A stretch of 20,568 bases of DNA, from assembly GCA_045594705.1 (NCBI GenBank), contig JAZNZB010000049.1, positions 1 to 20,568 on the forward strand. The letters run 5' to 3'. The translations under genes and the position numbers were made by a program. This document shows positions 14,193-20,510 of the stretch, in pieces (positions within the stretch are counted from its first letter, which is position 1; the number at the start of each line of letters is the position of its first letter). This stretch comes from SVQP01 sp045594705 (GTDB lineage: Bacteria; Bacillota; Clostridia; Oscillospirales; CAG-272). A model generated the notes under the pieces. That model made no database searches. It saw only the letters and a list, made by a program, of their open reading frames with translations, and was not told the origin of the DNA.

Positions 14193-15593
14193 TCACGCCT
14201 GACCAATGGCAAAGCCCGGGTATTGACCGTCTTGCACACTGTCTGAGGCGATCAGGTCGCTGTACAGATCGGCAATGGCGGTCCAGACCAGTGCGTCCAC
14301 CACGCCTGAAACATCAAGACCGAACGTCTGTTGAAAGGCGCGGACGCTTTGCTCGGTGCGGCTGCCGAAATATCCTGTGGGCGACACAGCCGGAATGCTT
14401 GCATAGGTTTCTGAAATGCGGTTCAGATACTCCTGCAGAATGCGCACAGAGACCGAATCCGATCCTTGCCGCAGCACGACGCCCGGAAAAGGAATGGTGC
14501 CGCTGACCGAAAAATTCTCGGGAACCGTGCCCACGATGCCCAGATACGCGCGGTACATGGCCTCCCAGGTTGCAGGGCCGACAATGCCGTCGGGTACAAG
14601 CCCAAAGGTGTTTTGCAGATCCACCACAGCCACGCGCGTGGCATCACCGAATGTCCCGTCGATGCTGACTGCGGGAATGGTGTTGTAATAGTTGGAGAGA
14701 AAGCTCAGATAGTATTGCAGGTTGCGGACGCCCACCCCTTGGCTGCCAAGCTGCAAAAGCTGAGGATATTGCTTGGTGACCTCCTCAAGGCGTATGCCCT
14801 CGGAATCCAGCTCGTTGAGCCGCTTGACGCCTGCATAAATGGCCTGGATGGCAAACCAGGTCGCACGGCCGACCACGCCGTCCGGCGTGAGATTGAAGAT
14901 CTCCTGAAAGGCACGCACGGCGGATTCTGTGTCCTCCACGAAAATGCCGTCGGTCTGCACGATCTTGGGAATGGCGGGGTAATTCTGCGAGATGCGATTG
15001 AGTCGGATCTGCACGGTGCGCACGTCATCGCCCACGCTGCCAACGCGCAAGGGGAATTCCGGTACGCGCACGTCAATGCCCTGAACGGGAACGTTTGTCA
15101 CAATGTCAATGTCGTTGCCAAAATAAGAGGTCAAGATTTCGTATGGGGAGAGACCTTGGTTGGCAAGCTCCACCGATCCCCACTGTGAAAGGCCGTCGCA
15201 CCTGACCTCCACGCCGTCGCAATAGGCGGCAAACAACGGCTCAACGCTGCCGCGGCGACGAATGTAGCTGTTGAAAATATCCCCTGCGATCTCGCGGATG
15301 TTATCAAAGATGTCGCGGCCATTGACAAAGGACTGATCAATGGTGGTGGAATTGGTAATGTCGAAATCATAGCCGCGAGAGCGGTAATATTGCGTATAAA
15401 TGCGGTTAAGGGCAAACGAGATCTGCGCGTACATGTTGGCGCGCAGGGCGTTTTCGGGCCAGGTGGGATAGATCTCACTGGATGCCACGTTCATAACGTA
15501 ATCGATAAAGGGAACAGTCACGTTTTGCGCTTGCGCGCTCGGTGCACCTAAGTGCACTGTGATGGTTTCGGGAATTGTCGGAGTATTGGGCAT
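14193..15593 (-). CDS. SpoIID/LytB-like domain protein with three peptidoglycan-binding domains
   Basis: The 466-aa protein begins with a SpoIID-like domain (about 25-165). It has FIDYVMNVASSEIYPTWPENALRA, where E40 is in the place of the SpoIID catalytic glutamate, then ISFALNRIYTQYYRSRGYDF and the family GLSQWGSVELA (134-144) with YEILTSYFG. Three PG_binding_1 domains follow (about 183-250, 281-347 and 374-440), each ending in a version of DGVVGxATW. SpoIID is a lytic transglycosylase needed for engulfment and acting outside the membrane, yet no signal peptide or transmembrane helix is present here. I start at ATG 15593, two bases after GGGGGTAA; the frame stays open to 15791 only by overlapping the upstream gene. 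It overlaps none of its neighbours and sits 10 bases from the preceding stop. A cortex or spore-envelope role is possible, not shown. Confidence 0.82.
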   Translation of the reverse strand: MPNTPTIPETITVHLGAPSAQAQNVTVPFIDYVMNVASSEIYPTWPENALRANMYAQISFALNRIYTQYYRSRGYDFDITNSTTIDQSFVNGRDIFDNIREIAGDIFNSYIRRRGSVEPLFAAYCDGVEVRCDGLSQWGSVELANQGLSPYEILTSYFGNDIDIVTNVPVQGIDVRVPEFPLRVGSVGDDVRTVQIRLNRISQNYPAIPKIVQTDGIFVEDTESAVRAFQEIFNLTPDGVVGRATWFAIQAIYAGVKRLNELDSEGIRLEEVTKQYPQLLQLGSQGVGVRNLQYYLSFLSNYYNTIPAVSIDGTFGDATRVAVVDLQNTFGLVPDGIVGPATWEAMYRAYLGIVGTVPENFSVSGTIPFPGVVLRQGSDSVSVRILQEYLNRISETYASIPAVSPTGYFGSRTEQSVRAFQQTFGLDVSGVVDALVWTAIADLYSDLIASDSVQDGQYPGFAIGQA

Positions 15594-15603
15594 GCTTACC
15601 CCC

Positions 15604-16044
15604 TTACAGTTCAGGATTTTGGGATTCGAAAAAGATCTGCACGTCGCGCCCCGCATTGTCCGAGAATTTGCTTTCGGGCAGTGCCTGCAGGATGGCGGGC
15701 TGCACGGCAACGATGCCGTCGAAAATGGGGACGCTTGCAAAGTAGTTTTCAAAGTAGCGGTCGGTCTTGACGTCAATGCTGTAAAGCGCATAGGGCAAAA
15801 TCTTTGAGCCCGGAGCTTGTGAGAGTGCGCGAGCGGGAGCGGGAAGAGCCAGCTTTTGCGTTTTGCCGCTGCGGTCGGTGCGCATGGTTGCGATCACGTT
15901 GCCGGCGTCACTGCCTCCCTCGGGATCATAATTGCGCACCGTGACAAGCGCACCCGGCAAGGGAATCGCCCCTGTCGCCGTGCTGACCTGTACGATCAGA
16001 TATCCCGTGCCTGCGGGAATGGGCGTCTCTTGGCTGTTGTCCAT
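15604..16044 (-). CDS. Carboxypeptidase-regulatory/Cna-B-like beta-sandwich protein
   Basis: This 146-aa protein resembles a single prealbumin-like sandwich of the carboxypeptidase regulatory type. It shows GTGYLIVQVSTATGAIPLPGALVTV (13-37, given here for orientation as a strand-turn-strand), a TDRSGKTQKLALPAP turn and YSIDVKTDRYFENYF, the usual 'G.Y.I.V...GY' strand pair, then VPIFDGIVAVQP. There is no signal peptide. It leads the operon with the SpoIID-like and peptidoglycan-binding genes and has an ideal AAGGAGGTA site before ATG 16044. I do not know its function; a structural or accessory role beside the wall-binding proteins is a guess from the operon. Confidence 0.7.
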   Translation of the reverse strand: MDNSQETPIPAGTGYLIVQVSTATGAIPLPGALVTVRNYDPEGGSDAGNVIATMRTDRSGKTQKLALPAPARALSQAPGSKILPYALYSIDVKTDRYFENYFASVPIFDGIVAVQPAILQALPESKFSDNAGRDVQIFFESQNPEL

Positions 16045-16097
16045 GTAGGGTACCTCCTTGAAAGTTTTTCTGTATTATGATATGAGGAGAAGACGGG

Positions 16098-16126
16098 ATT
16101 TGATCATACAAGCGAAAAAATGTCAA
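16098..16126 (-). promoter_or_regulatory. Promoter of the SpoIID-like/peptidoglycan-binding operon
   Basis: On the minus strand TTGACA (16126-16121) is followed after 17 bases by TCAAAT (16103-16098). The -35 is perfect and the -10 weak. A sporulation sigma factor promoter closer to the gene cannot be excluded (a CATATCATAA stretch lies near 16085-16075). The -35 box is only seven bases from the -35 box of the divergent ytrA promoter. Confidence 0.5.
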
Positions 16127-16133
16127 AGTTCTA

Positions 16134-16162
16134 TTGACAAACCTGCATATACTGTGTATAAT
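16134..16162 (+). promoter_or_regulatory. Promoter of the YtrA-like ABC operon
   Basis: TTGACA (16134-16139) and TATAAT (16157-16162) are perfect hexamers with a 17-base spacer. The operator below covers the -10 box. Confidence 0.88.
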
Positions 16163-16178
16163 AAATATACACAGTATA
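16148..16178 (+). promoter_or_regulatory. 13-bp inverted-repeat operator of the YtrA-like regulator
   Basis: TATACTGTGTATA (16148-16160) is perfectly inverted as TATACACAGTATA (16166-16178) with a 5-bp centre. It spans the -10 box and the transcription start, 15 bases before the regulator gene, so autorepression is the natural reading. It may also fold as an RNA hairpin in the first bases of the transcript. Confidence 0.8.
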
Positions 16179-16193
16179 GACAGGAGAGGCATC

Positions 16194-16571
16194 ATGAATA
16201 TTTTCATTGACAATAGGAGTGGCGAACCGATCTATAATCAGATCTACCGACAGATCAAAAATCAGATCATAGGTGGAGAATTGGCAGAGCATGAGCTGTT
16301 GCCGTCAATTCGCGGGCTTGCCAAGGATCTTCGTATCAGCTTTATTACGACCAAACGTGCCTATGAGGAGCTGGAGCGAGAAGGCTTTATCTATACGACG
16401 CCTGCCAAGGGCTGCTACGTAGCCCCCAAGAACAGCGAGCTTTTGCGAGAGGAGAATTTACGTCAGATCGAGCAGTATGTCGAGCAGATCGCACAGCTTG
16501 CCGTTTCCTGCAATCTTTCAAAGCAGGAGATTATTGAAATGATCACGTTTTGCATGGAGGATGGAGAATGA
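16194..16571 (+). CDS. YtrA-subfamily GntR regulator
   Basis: The 125-aa protein is the short GntR type typical of YtrA. It has a winged helix (about 10-77, with PIYNQIYRQIKNQIIGGEL, LPSIRGLAKDLRISFITTKRAYEEL as the HTH, and the wing PAKGCYV) followed by a short C-terminal helical dimerisation tail (about 85-120), and no large ligand domain. The start has AGGAGAGG at 16182-16189. Its TGA overlaps the next ATG (ATGA), so translation is coupled to the ABC ATPase. YtrA regulators control ABC operons that respond to cell-wall antibiotics or envelope stress in Bacillus and relatives. The inducer here is unknown. Confidence 0.93.
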   Translation: MNIFIDNRSGEPIYNQIYRQIKNQIIGGELAEHELLPSIRGLAKDLRISFITTKRAYEELEREGFIYTTPAKGCYVAPKNSELLREENLRQIEQYVEQIAQLAVSCNLSKQEIIEMITFCMEDGE

Positions 16572-17410
16572 ACGCATTGGAACTGAAAAACGTAACCAAA
16601 TCCTTTCAAGACTTTTGCCTGGATAATCTGACCTTGACGCTGCCAAGCGGCTGCATTATGGGCTTGATCGGTCAAAACGGTGCGGGGAAAAGTACCACGA
16701 TCAAGCTGATACTGGACATGCTGCAGCTTGACAAAGGCAATATCACGGTGCTTGGTATGGATCACAAGCAGCACGCGCGCCTGATCAAAGAGGACGTCGG
16801 CGTGGTGTTGGACGAGGTGGGCATTCCTGCGTGTCTGACGGCAAAGCAGGTGGGAAAGATCATGCAGTACACGTACAAGCGTTGGGACAAGCAACGATAT
16901 GCAGAGCTTTTGCAAAAGCTTTCGTTGCCCGAAAACAAACCGTTTTCCGATTTTTCGCGCGGTATGAAAATGAAGCTGGGCATTGCCATTGCTATGTCAC
17001 ACGGCGCCAAGCTGCTGATCCTGGACGAGCCGACGGGCGGCTTGGATCCCGTGGTGCGTGATCAGGTGGTTGAGATGTTTTATGAGTTTACCAGAGAAGA
17101 GGATCACTCCATTCTGATCTCCTCGCACATTGTCAGCGACCTGGAGCGTCTTTGTGATTACGTGGCATTCTTGCACAAAGGCAAGCTGCTGCTTTGTGAG
17201 GAAAAGGATGCACTGTCGGATGCGTATTGCTGCGTCAGGGGAAGTGAAGAACAGCTTTCCGCGCTTGATCAAAGCAAGATTTTACACAAAAAGCAAACAC
17301 CTTACGGAGACGAGATCGTCATGCGCAGGTGTGACGTGCCAAACGGTCTTTCATTTGGTCCGATCAGCATCGAGGAGCTGTTTGTGACTATGGTAAAGGA
17401 GGCGAGATAA
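16568..17410 (+). CDS. ABC transporter ATP-binding protein (YtrB/BcrA-like)
   Basis: The 280-aa ATPase has Walker A GQNGAGKS (35-42), an ABC signature FSRGMKMKLG (129-138), Walker B LLILDE (149-154) and H187 in the H-loop. The Q-loop position reads VVLDE (79-83), with Asp where Gln is usual; this variant occurs in antibiotic-response ABC ATPases of this type. The last 75 residues are a variable C-terminal extension. I start at ATG 16568, with GGAGG at 16556-16560 and overlap with the regulator stop; an in-frame ATG six codons earlier is not needed. It should pair with the downstream permease to form a small exporter or lipid/peptide-responsive transporter. Confidence 0.93.
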   Translation: MNALELKNVTKSFQDFCLDNLTLTLPSGCIMGLIGQNGAGKSTTIKLILDMLQLDKGNITVLGMDHKQHARLIKEDVGVVLDEVGIPACLTAKQVGKIMQYTYKRWDKQRYAELLQKLSLPENKPFSDFSRGMKMKLGIAIAMSHGAKLLILDEPTGGLDPVVRDQVVEMFYEFTREEDHSILISSHIVSDLERLCDYVAFLHKGKLLLCEEKDALSDAYCCVRGSEEQLSALDQSKILHKKQTPYGDEIVMRRCDVPNGLSFGPISIEELFVTMVKEAR

Positions 17411-18040
17411 ATGAAGGGCTTGTTGCTTAAGGACCTTTATATGGCGGCTAAGTATTGCAGACTGCCCTTGGTGCTTGCTGCAGTATTTATGGTGGTATCC
17501 TATTTCAGCGATACCAATCTGTTTTTCCTGTTTTATCCTTGTATGGTGTGCGGGATGATCCCGATCACGCTTTTGGGCTATGATGAAAACAGCAAATGGC
17601 TGCAATACAGCAGAACCATGCCGTATACGTCAGCGCAGATTGTCAGCGCGAAATATCTGATCGGACTCTTTGCACAGCTTTTGATGCTTCTGCTTACCGC
17701 CATTGTGCAGGCTTTGCGTATGAGTACGGGTAGCGGCCTTGTGCTTGGCGAGTATCTTGTGCTGCTGATGACTCTGACGGTGCTTTCGTTGGTTTCTTCA
17801 TCGATCAGCCTGCCTTTTATGTTCAAGCTGGGCGTTCAAAAGGGAAGACTTGCATATTTTTTCATGGTCGGCATTGCGACTGCTGCCAGTGTATCGATGG
17901 GCACGATCTTTGGAGAAAAGCTGCCTGAGGTTGCGCCCGTTGCGGGGATGATTCTGCCCGCGCTTTGCCTGATTGCCGCAGGCATCTACGCCCTGTCTTG
18001 GTATTTGTCGATCGTGCTATTCAAGAAAAGAGAGCTGTAA
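17411..18040 (+). CDS. ABC-2 type permease of the YtrA-controlled operon
   Basis: The 209-aa membrane protein has about six hydrophobic segments (roughly 17-33, 36-55, 78-102, 112-133, 143-164 and 175-200). It shows the ABC-2 family look with MKGLLLKDLYMA at the start and GYDENSKWLQYSRTMPYT after TM2, a motif common in this permease group. Its ATG follows the upstream TAA directly, with GGAGG ten bases back inside the ATPase gene, so the two are translated together. Its small size and pairing with a single ATPase suggest a homodimeric permease. The substrate is not evident. It ends with KKREL before an intrinsic terminator. Confidence 0.9.
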   Translation: MKGLLLKDLYMAAKYCRLPLVLAAVFMVVSYFSDTNLFFLFYPCMVCGMIPITLLGYDENSKWLQYSRTMPYTSAQIVSAKYLIGLFAQLLMLLLTAIVQALRMSTGSGLVLGEYLVLLMTLTVLSLVSSSISLPFMFKLGVQKGRLAYFFMVGIATAASVSMGTIFGEKLPEVAPVAGMILPALCLIAAGIYALSWYLSIVLFKKREL

Positions 18041-18060
18041 AGTGCGCAAAAATAAGCTAT

Positions 18061-18097
18061 GCCCGAGAAGGATTGGCCTTCTCGGGCGGATTTTTTA
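18061..18097 (+). terminator. Terminator of the YtrA-ABC operon
   Basis: GCCCGAGAAGG (18061-18071) pairs perfectly with CCTTCTCGGGC (18077-18087), followed by GGATTTTTTATT. It begins 20 bases after the permease stop. Confidence 0.9.
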
Positions 18098-18107
18098 TTC
18101 ATATATC

Positions 18108-18136
18108 TTGCAAAACCAAAGCCTGTGTGCTATAAT
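18108..18136 (+). promoter_or_regulatory. Promoter of the rsgA leader
   Basis: TTGCAA (18108-18113) and a perfect TATAAT (18131-18136) have a 17-base spacer. The start would be near 18143, about 245 bases before rsgA. A second, poorer pair, TTGTAT (18337-18342) and TAATAC, lies just before the gene. Confidence 0.8.
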
Positions 18137-18183
18137 GATAAAAAATAACCTGTGCAAAGCAGAAGAGAAAGGAGAAAAACAGG

Positions 18184-18216
18184 ATGATTGCGTATAGAGA
18201 GGTACTTGCAAGCTGA
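18184..18216 (+). CDS. Possible ten-codon leader peptide
   Basis: An ATG at 18184 opens a frame for MIAYREVLAS and ends with TGA at 18214-18216. AAAGGAG lies at 18168-18174, slightly far from the start (nine to ten bases). The stop codon touches the 5' strand of the long leader stem (from 18216), so a terminating or stalled ribosome would block that stem. The location between promoter and terminator is typical of translation-sensing attenuation. It is short enough to occur by chance. Confidence 0.4.
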   Translation: MIAYREVLAS

Positions 18217-18298
18217 ACTGAATAAGGGCAACGGCAAAAAACAGGGGTAGTGCTACCTCTTTGTTGTCGCGCCGCAAAAAACCTGATATTTGTGTCAA

Positions 18299-18322
18299 AA
18301 CACACTCAGGTGTGTTATTTTT
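18299..18322 (+). terminator. Intrinsic terminator inside the rsgA leader
   Basis: AACACAC (18299-18305), loop TCAG, GTGTGTT (18310-18316), then ATTTTTAT. It lies upstream of rsgA and has no complete gene before it, only the short leader ORF. Confidence 0.75.
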
Positions 18323-18387
18323 ATGCCCTTTTTCAGTTGTATGACATCCAAAACCAATCATAATACAACTCATGGAGGACAATATAA

Positions 18388-19434
18388 ATGCATTTTGAAG
18401 ACTATGGCTTTGACCGATCAAACGGGCATGGCGATCAAGGAATGCCCGCAAGAGTGATTGCGGTGCATCGTGACAGATATAAATTGATTTGTGAGAGAGG
18501 GGAGTGCTACGGCAGACTCAAAACACGGGAGTACTACGTCAAGGCAGAGGAATTCCCCACGGCAGGTGATTTCGTACTGATCCATTATAATCCCTCGGGG
18601 GATTGCATGATCGTCAAGACCCTGCCCAGACGTACCGTGTTTACAAGGAAGGATCCCGATCCCGGCAGAGGGGAACAGGCGGTTGCGGCAAACTTTGATT
18701 ACGTGTTTATCATGCAGTCGCTCAATCACGACTTTAACCCAAAGCGATTGGAGCGGTATCTGACGCTTGCGTGGCAATCGGGGGCACAGCCTGTCGTTGT
18801 GCTGACAAAAGCCGATTTGGTAAGTGACTATACAGAGCAGCTCAGAACAGCGGAGATCTATGCCATGGGAACGCCCGTGCACGCGGTCAGCGCACAAACG
18901 GGGTACGGCATGGACGCGCTGAGCGCGTACCTGCGCTCCGGGAAGACAGTTGTGTTTCTGGGTTCTTCGGGTGTTGGAAAGTCCAGCCTTGTCAACGCAC
19001 TTGCAGGGGAGGAGATCATGGCTACGGGCGGTATACGCGAGGATGACAGCCGCGGACGGCATACCACCACGCACCGTGAGCTGATCATGCTGCCAAACGG
19101 TGCTATGATCATTGATACGCCCGGTATGCGTGCGCTTGGCATGTGGGACGTGGGCGAGGGGATTGGAAACGCGTTTGCGGACGTGGAGCAGTATCTTGGC
19201 TGCTGCAAATATTCCGATTGCCGCCATCAAAGCGAGCCCGGGTGTGCGATCAAGATGGCCATTGAGTCGGGAGAGCTGCCGCTCGCGCGATGGGAGAGCT
19301 ATCTTGCGCTCAAAAAAGAGGCAAGATATGCAGACGACAAAGAGGGGTTTTTGCGCGAGAAAAGGGAGTGGCACAAAGCAATCTCCAAGGGTACAAAGCA
19401 GCTCAAAAAGACCAATCCGAAACACAGATATTAA
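18388..19434 (+). CDS. rsgA: Ribosome small-subunit-dependent GTPase A
   Basis: The 348-aa protein has the circularly permuted GTPase order of RsgA/YjeQ: G4 TKAD (140-143), G5 SAQ (168-170), then G1 GSSGVGKS (192-199), the switch region GRHTTTHREL (223-232) and G3 DTPG (243-246). An OB-fold occupies about 18-85. The zinc knuckle has C273, C278, H280 and C286 (in SDCRHQSEPGC), and the tail is basic. RsgA checks late 30S maturation and binds near the decoding site. The protein is longer than Bacillus RsgA (about 300 aa) and opens with an extra GFDRSNG segment, so it could be a second, specialised RsgA. GGAGG at 18374-18378 marks the start. It follows a leader with a terminator and is probably cotranscribed with the GNAT gene. 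Confidence 0.94.
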   Translation: MHFEDYGFDRSNGHGDQGMPARVIAVHRDRYKLICERGECYGRLKTREYYVKAEEFPTAGDFVLIHYNPSGDCMIVKTLPRRTVFTRKDPDPGRGEQAVAANFDYVFIMQSLNHDFNPKRLERYLTLAWQSGAQPVVVLTKADLVSDYTEQLRTAEIYAMGTPVHAVSAQTGYGMDALSAYLRSGKTVVFLGSSGVGKSSLVNALAGEEIMATGGIREDDSRGRHTTTHRELIMLPNGAMIIDTPGMRALGMWDVGEGIGNAFADVEQYLGCCKYSDCRHQSEPGCAIKMAIESGELPLARWESYLALKKEARYADDKEGFLREKREWHKAISKGTKQLKKTNPKHRY

Positions 19435-19449
19435 TATGCAAGGAGCGTT

Positions 19450-20004
19450 ATGACAATGGAAAGAATTATCAAAGCAGTTACAAAAGAAAGATATATCGAG
19501 AGTATGGAGTTTGCATTCAAAGTGTTTTGTGACTCCGAGGGTGAAGAGGGTGCGCTTGTGGTGCGTAATCTGATCGCTGAGATCCGCGCGGGGAAATACT
19601 ACGTACCCGCGCTGGATCTGATCATGGTAGACGAGCGGGACGAGATCATCGGCCACGTGATGTTTTCACGGTTCCATATTGAGGGAAAATATGATCGCGA
19701 ATTGTTGATACTCACGCCCGTATCGGTCAAAACCGAGCTGCAGCGGCAGCATATTTCCAAGGATCTGATCGAATACGGCATTGCTAAGGCAAGAGAGATG
19801 GGATACAAGCTTTGCATGGTAGAAGGGAATCCGCAGAATTACCGTTCCAGAGGCTTTAAGACCTCTGCGGATTTCGGTATATATGCCGATGAGAGCGTGG
19901 GCTTGCCCGCCCCCGAATGCCTGATGATCATGGAACTGGTGCCGGACGCGCTGGAGGGCGTGCACGGGTACGTGAATTATGGGATGTACGAGGCGTTGAG
20001 GTAA
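19450..20004 (+). CDS. GNAT-family N-acetyltransferase
   Basis: The 184-aa protein has the GNAT fold. The central strands hold LIMVDERDEIIGHVMFSRFHI (58-78 region), then LTPVSVKTELQRQHISKDLIEYG, which matches motif A (acetyl-CoA binding) with QRQHIS in place of the common Q/RxxGxG/A, and the later NPQNYRSRGFKTS segment typical of YhbS-like acetyltransferases. The degenerate acetyl-CoA loop (Q-R-Q-H-I-S) lacks the usual glycine. The substrate cannot be inferred. It starts 15 bases after rsgA; AAGGAG precedes ATG 19450 by four bases, and a second ATG at 19456 has a better spacing, so the start may be two codons later. Expression is probably linked to rsgA. Confidence 0.85.
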   Translation: MTMERIIKAVTKERYIESMEFAFKVFCDSEGEEGALVVRNLIAEIRAGKYYVPALDLIMVDERDEIIGHVMFSRFHIEGKYDRELLILTPVSVKTELQRQHISKDLIEYGIAKAREMGYKLCMVEGNPQNYRSRGFKTSADFGIYADESVGLPAPECLMIMELVPDALEGVHGYVNYGMYEALR

Positions 20005-20047
20005 TTGTCGTTGCGGAATGTTTACGGAGTAATCCGTCTTGCCGTAG

Positions 20048-20067
20048 GGGAGGGGCTTGCTCCTCCC
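20048..20067. repeat. GGGAGG/CCTCCC hairpin after the GNAT gene
   Basis: GGGAGG (20048-20053) pairs with CCTCCC (20062-20067). There is no T-run on the plus strand, so it is more like the surrounding repeats than a terminator. From 20005 to 20119 I see no gene. Confidence 0.4.
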
Positions 20068-20119
20068 GTAACCTGCCAAAAGAATGATTGCAGGGTTCTG
20101 CGTTCTTGAGGGTTTGATC

Positions 20120-20158
20120 GTGGGACTTGATTCTCGGCACGACGACGCAAAAGCCGCG
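20120..20158. repeat. Partial copy A of the GTGGGACTTGA element
   Basis: The 39 bases starting GTGGGACTTGATTCTCGG are identical to the start of the full copy at 20303, then diverge after GCCGCG. A shorter related core, GTGGGACTTACG, occurs at 20217-20228. No gene is visible between 20159 and 20302. Confidence 0.85.
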
Positions 20159-20302
20159 ATTTCACAGCGATTACGCGCCCTTACCATAATGCTTAAAGAA
20201 AGTTCTTGCTGCAGGCGTGGGACTTACGAACCCCTATTTGCGCCAATAGTCGTATAACGGGGCAAGTTGCTCTGCGTAAAAATTCTGCGTCGCAAAAATG
20301 TG

Positions 20303-20433
20303 GTGGGACTTGATTCTCGGCACGACGACGCAAAAGCCGCGGAAATGCGGACTTTTGCTACGTGCCTCGGTCAGGCGGCGTTCTGACAGCCATTTAGGCT
20401 GTCATTCATTGCGCCGCCTCCTTCAAGTCCCAC
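20303..20433. repeat. Full copy B: cruciform element with two side hairpins
   Basis: GTGGGACTTGA (20303-20313) and TCAAGTCCCAC (20423-20433) form the closing stem. Inside are two hairpins. One uses GGCACG/CGTGCC, CAAAAG/CTTTTG and CCGC/GCGG (20319-20366). The other uses AGGCGGCG/CGCCGCCT and TGACAGCC/GGCTGTCA (20373-20419). The design, an outer stem with two branches, mirrors the element at 7510-7743, but the sequence is different. Confidence 0.85.
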
Positions 20434-20440
20434 GTTCAAT

Positions 20441-20497
20441 ACCGGCACCACAAAAGAGGGTCAAGCCAAAGGCTTGTCCCTCTTTTATGGTGCCGGT
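20441..20497. repeat. Long hairpin between copies, terminator-like in both directions
   Basis: ACCGGCACC (20441-20449) pairs with GGTGCCGGT (20489-20497). Inside, AAAAGAGGG and CAAGCC pair with GGCTTG and CCCTCTTTT around AAA. The A-run and T-run on the two sides would make it a terminator on either strand, as often found just after a tRNA gene. Confidence 0.7.
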
Positions 20498-20510
20498 GGT
20501 GGGACTTGAA
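20488..20510 (-). other. tRNA-Leu 3'-end-like segment (T-loop, acceptor arm, CCA)
   Basis: Read on the minus strand from 20510: TTCAAGT (T-loop pattern), CCCAC (3' half of the T-stem), CACCGGC (3' acceptor strand), then A-CCA. It is followed at once by the terminator-like hairpin. This is what I recall of the 3' end of many bacterial leucine tRNAs. The 5' half of the T-stem is missing (CGAGA instead of GTGGG) and the body upstream is the repeat, so it is not an intact tRNA inside this window. Confidence 0.45.

Larger units (their letters stand above)
18143..18338 (+). promoter_or_regulatory. Structured leader RNA, attenuator-like, upstream of rsgA
   Basis: After the promoter come a short ORF, a long closing stem AACTGAATAAGGGCA (18216-18230) with TGCCCTTTTTCAGTT (18324-18338; one mismatch), an inner hairpin AGGGGTAG-TG-CTACCTCT (18243-18260) and a terminator. 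TGTGT (18291-18295) can pair with ACACA inside the terminator's 5' arm, and AAAAATAAC (18141-18149) is complementary to GTTATTTTT (18314-18322), so alternative folds exist. I do not recognise a T-box or any riboswitch consensus. It may regulate rsgA or be a separate small RNA of about 180 nt. Confidence 0.55.

Noticed and set aside
18143..18338. 6S RNA or T-box leader before rsgA
   Set aside because: The size and closed shape fit loosely, but I could not find the T-box consensus or a convincing 6S central bubble; kept only as an unclassified structured leader.
20355..20450. A complete plus-strand tRNA ending in CCGGCACCA
   Set aside because: No matching 5' acceptor strand, D-arm or anticodon arm is present; the upstream sequence is the hairpin repeat.
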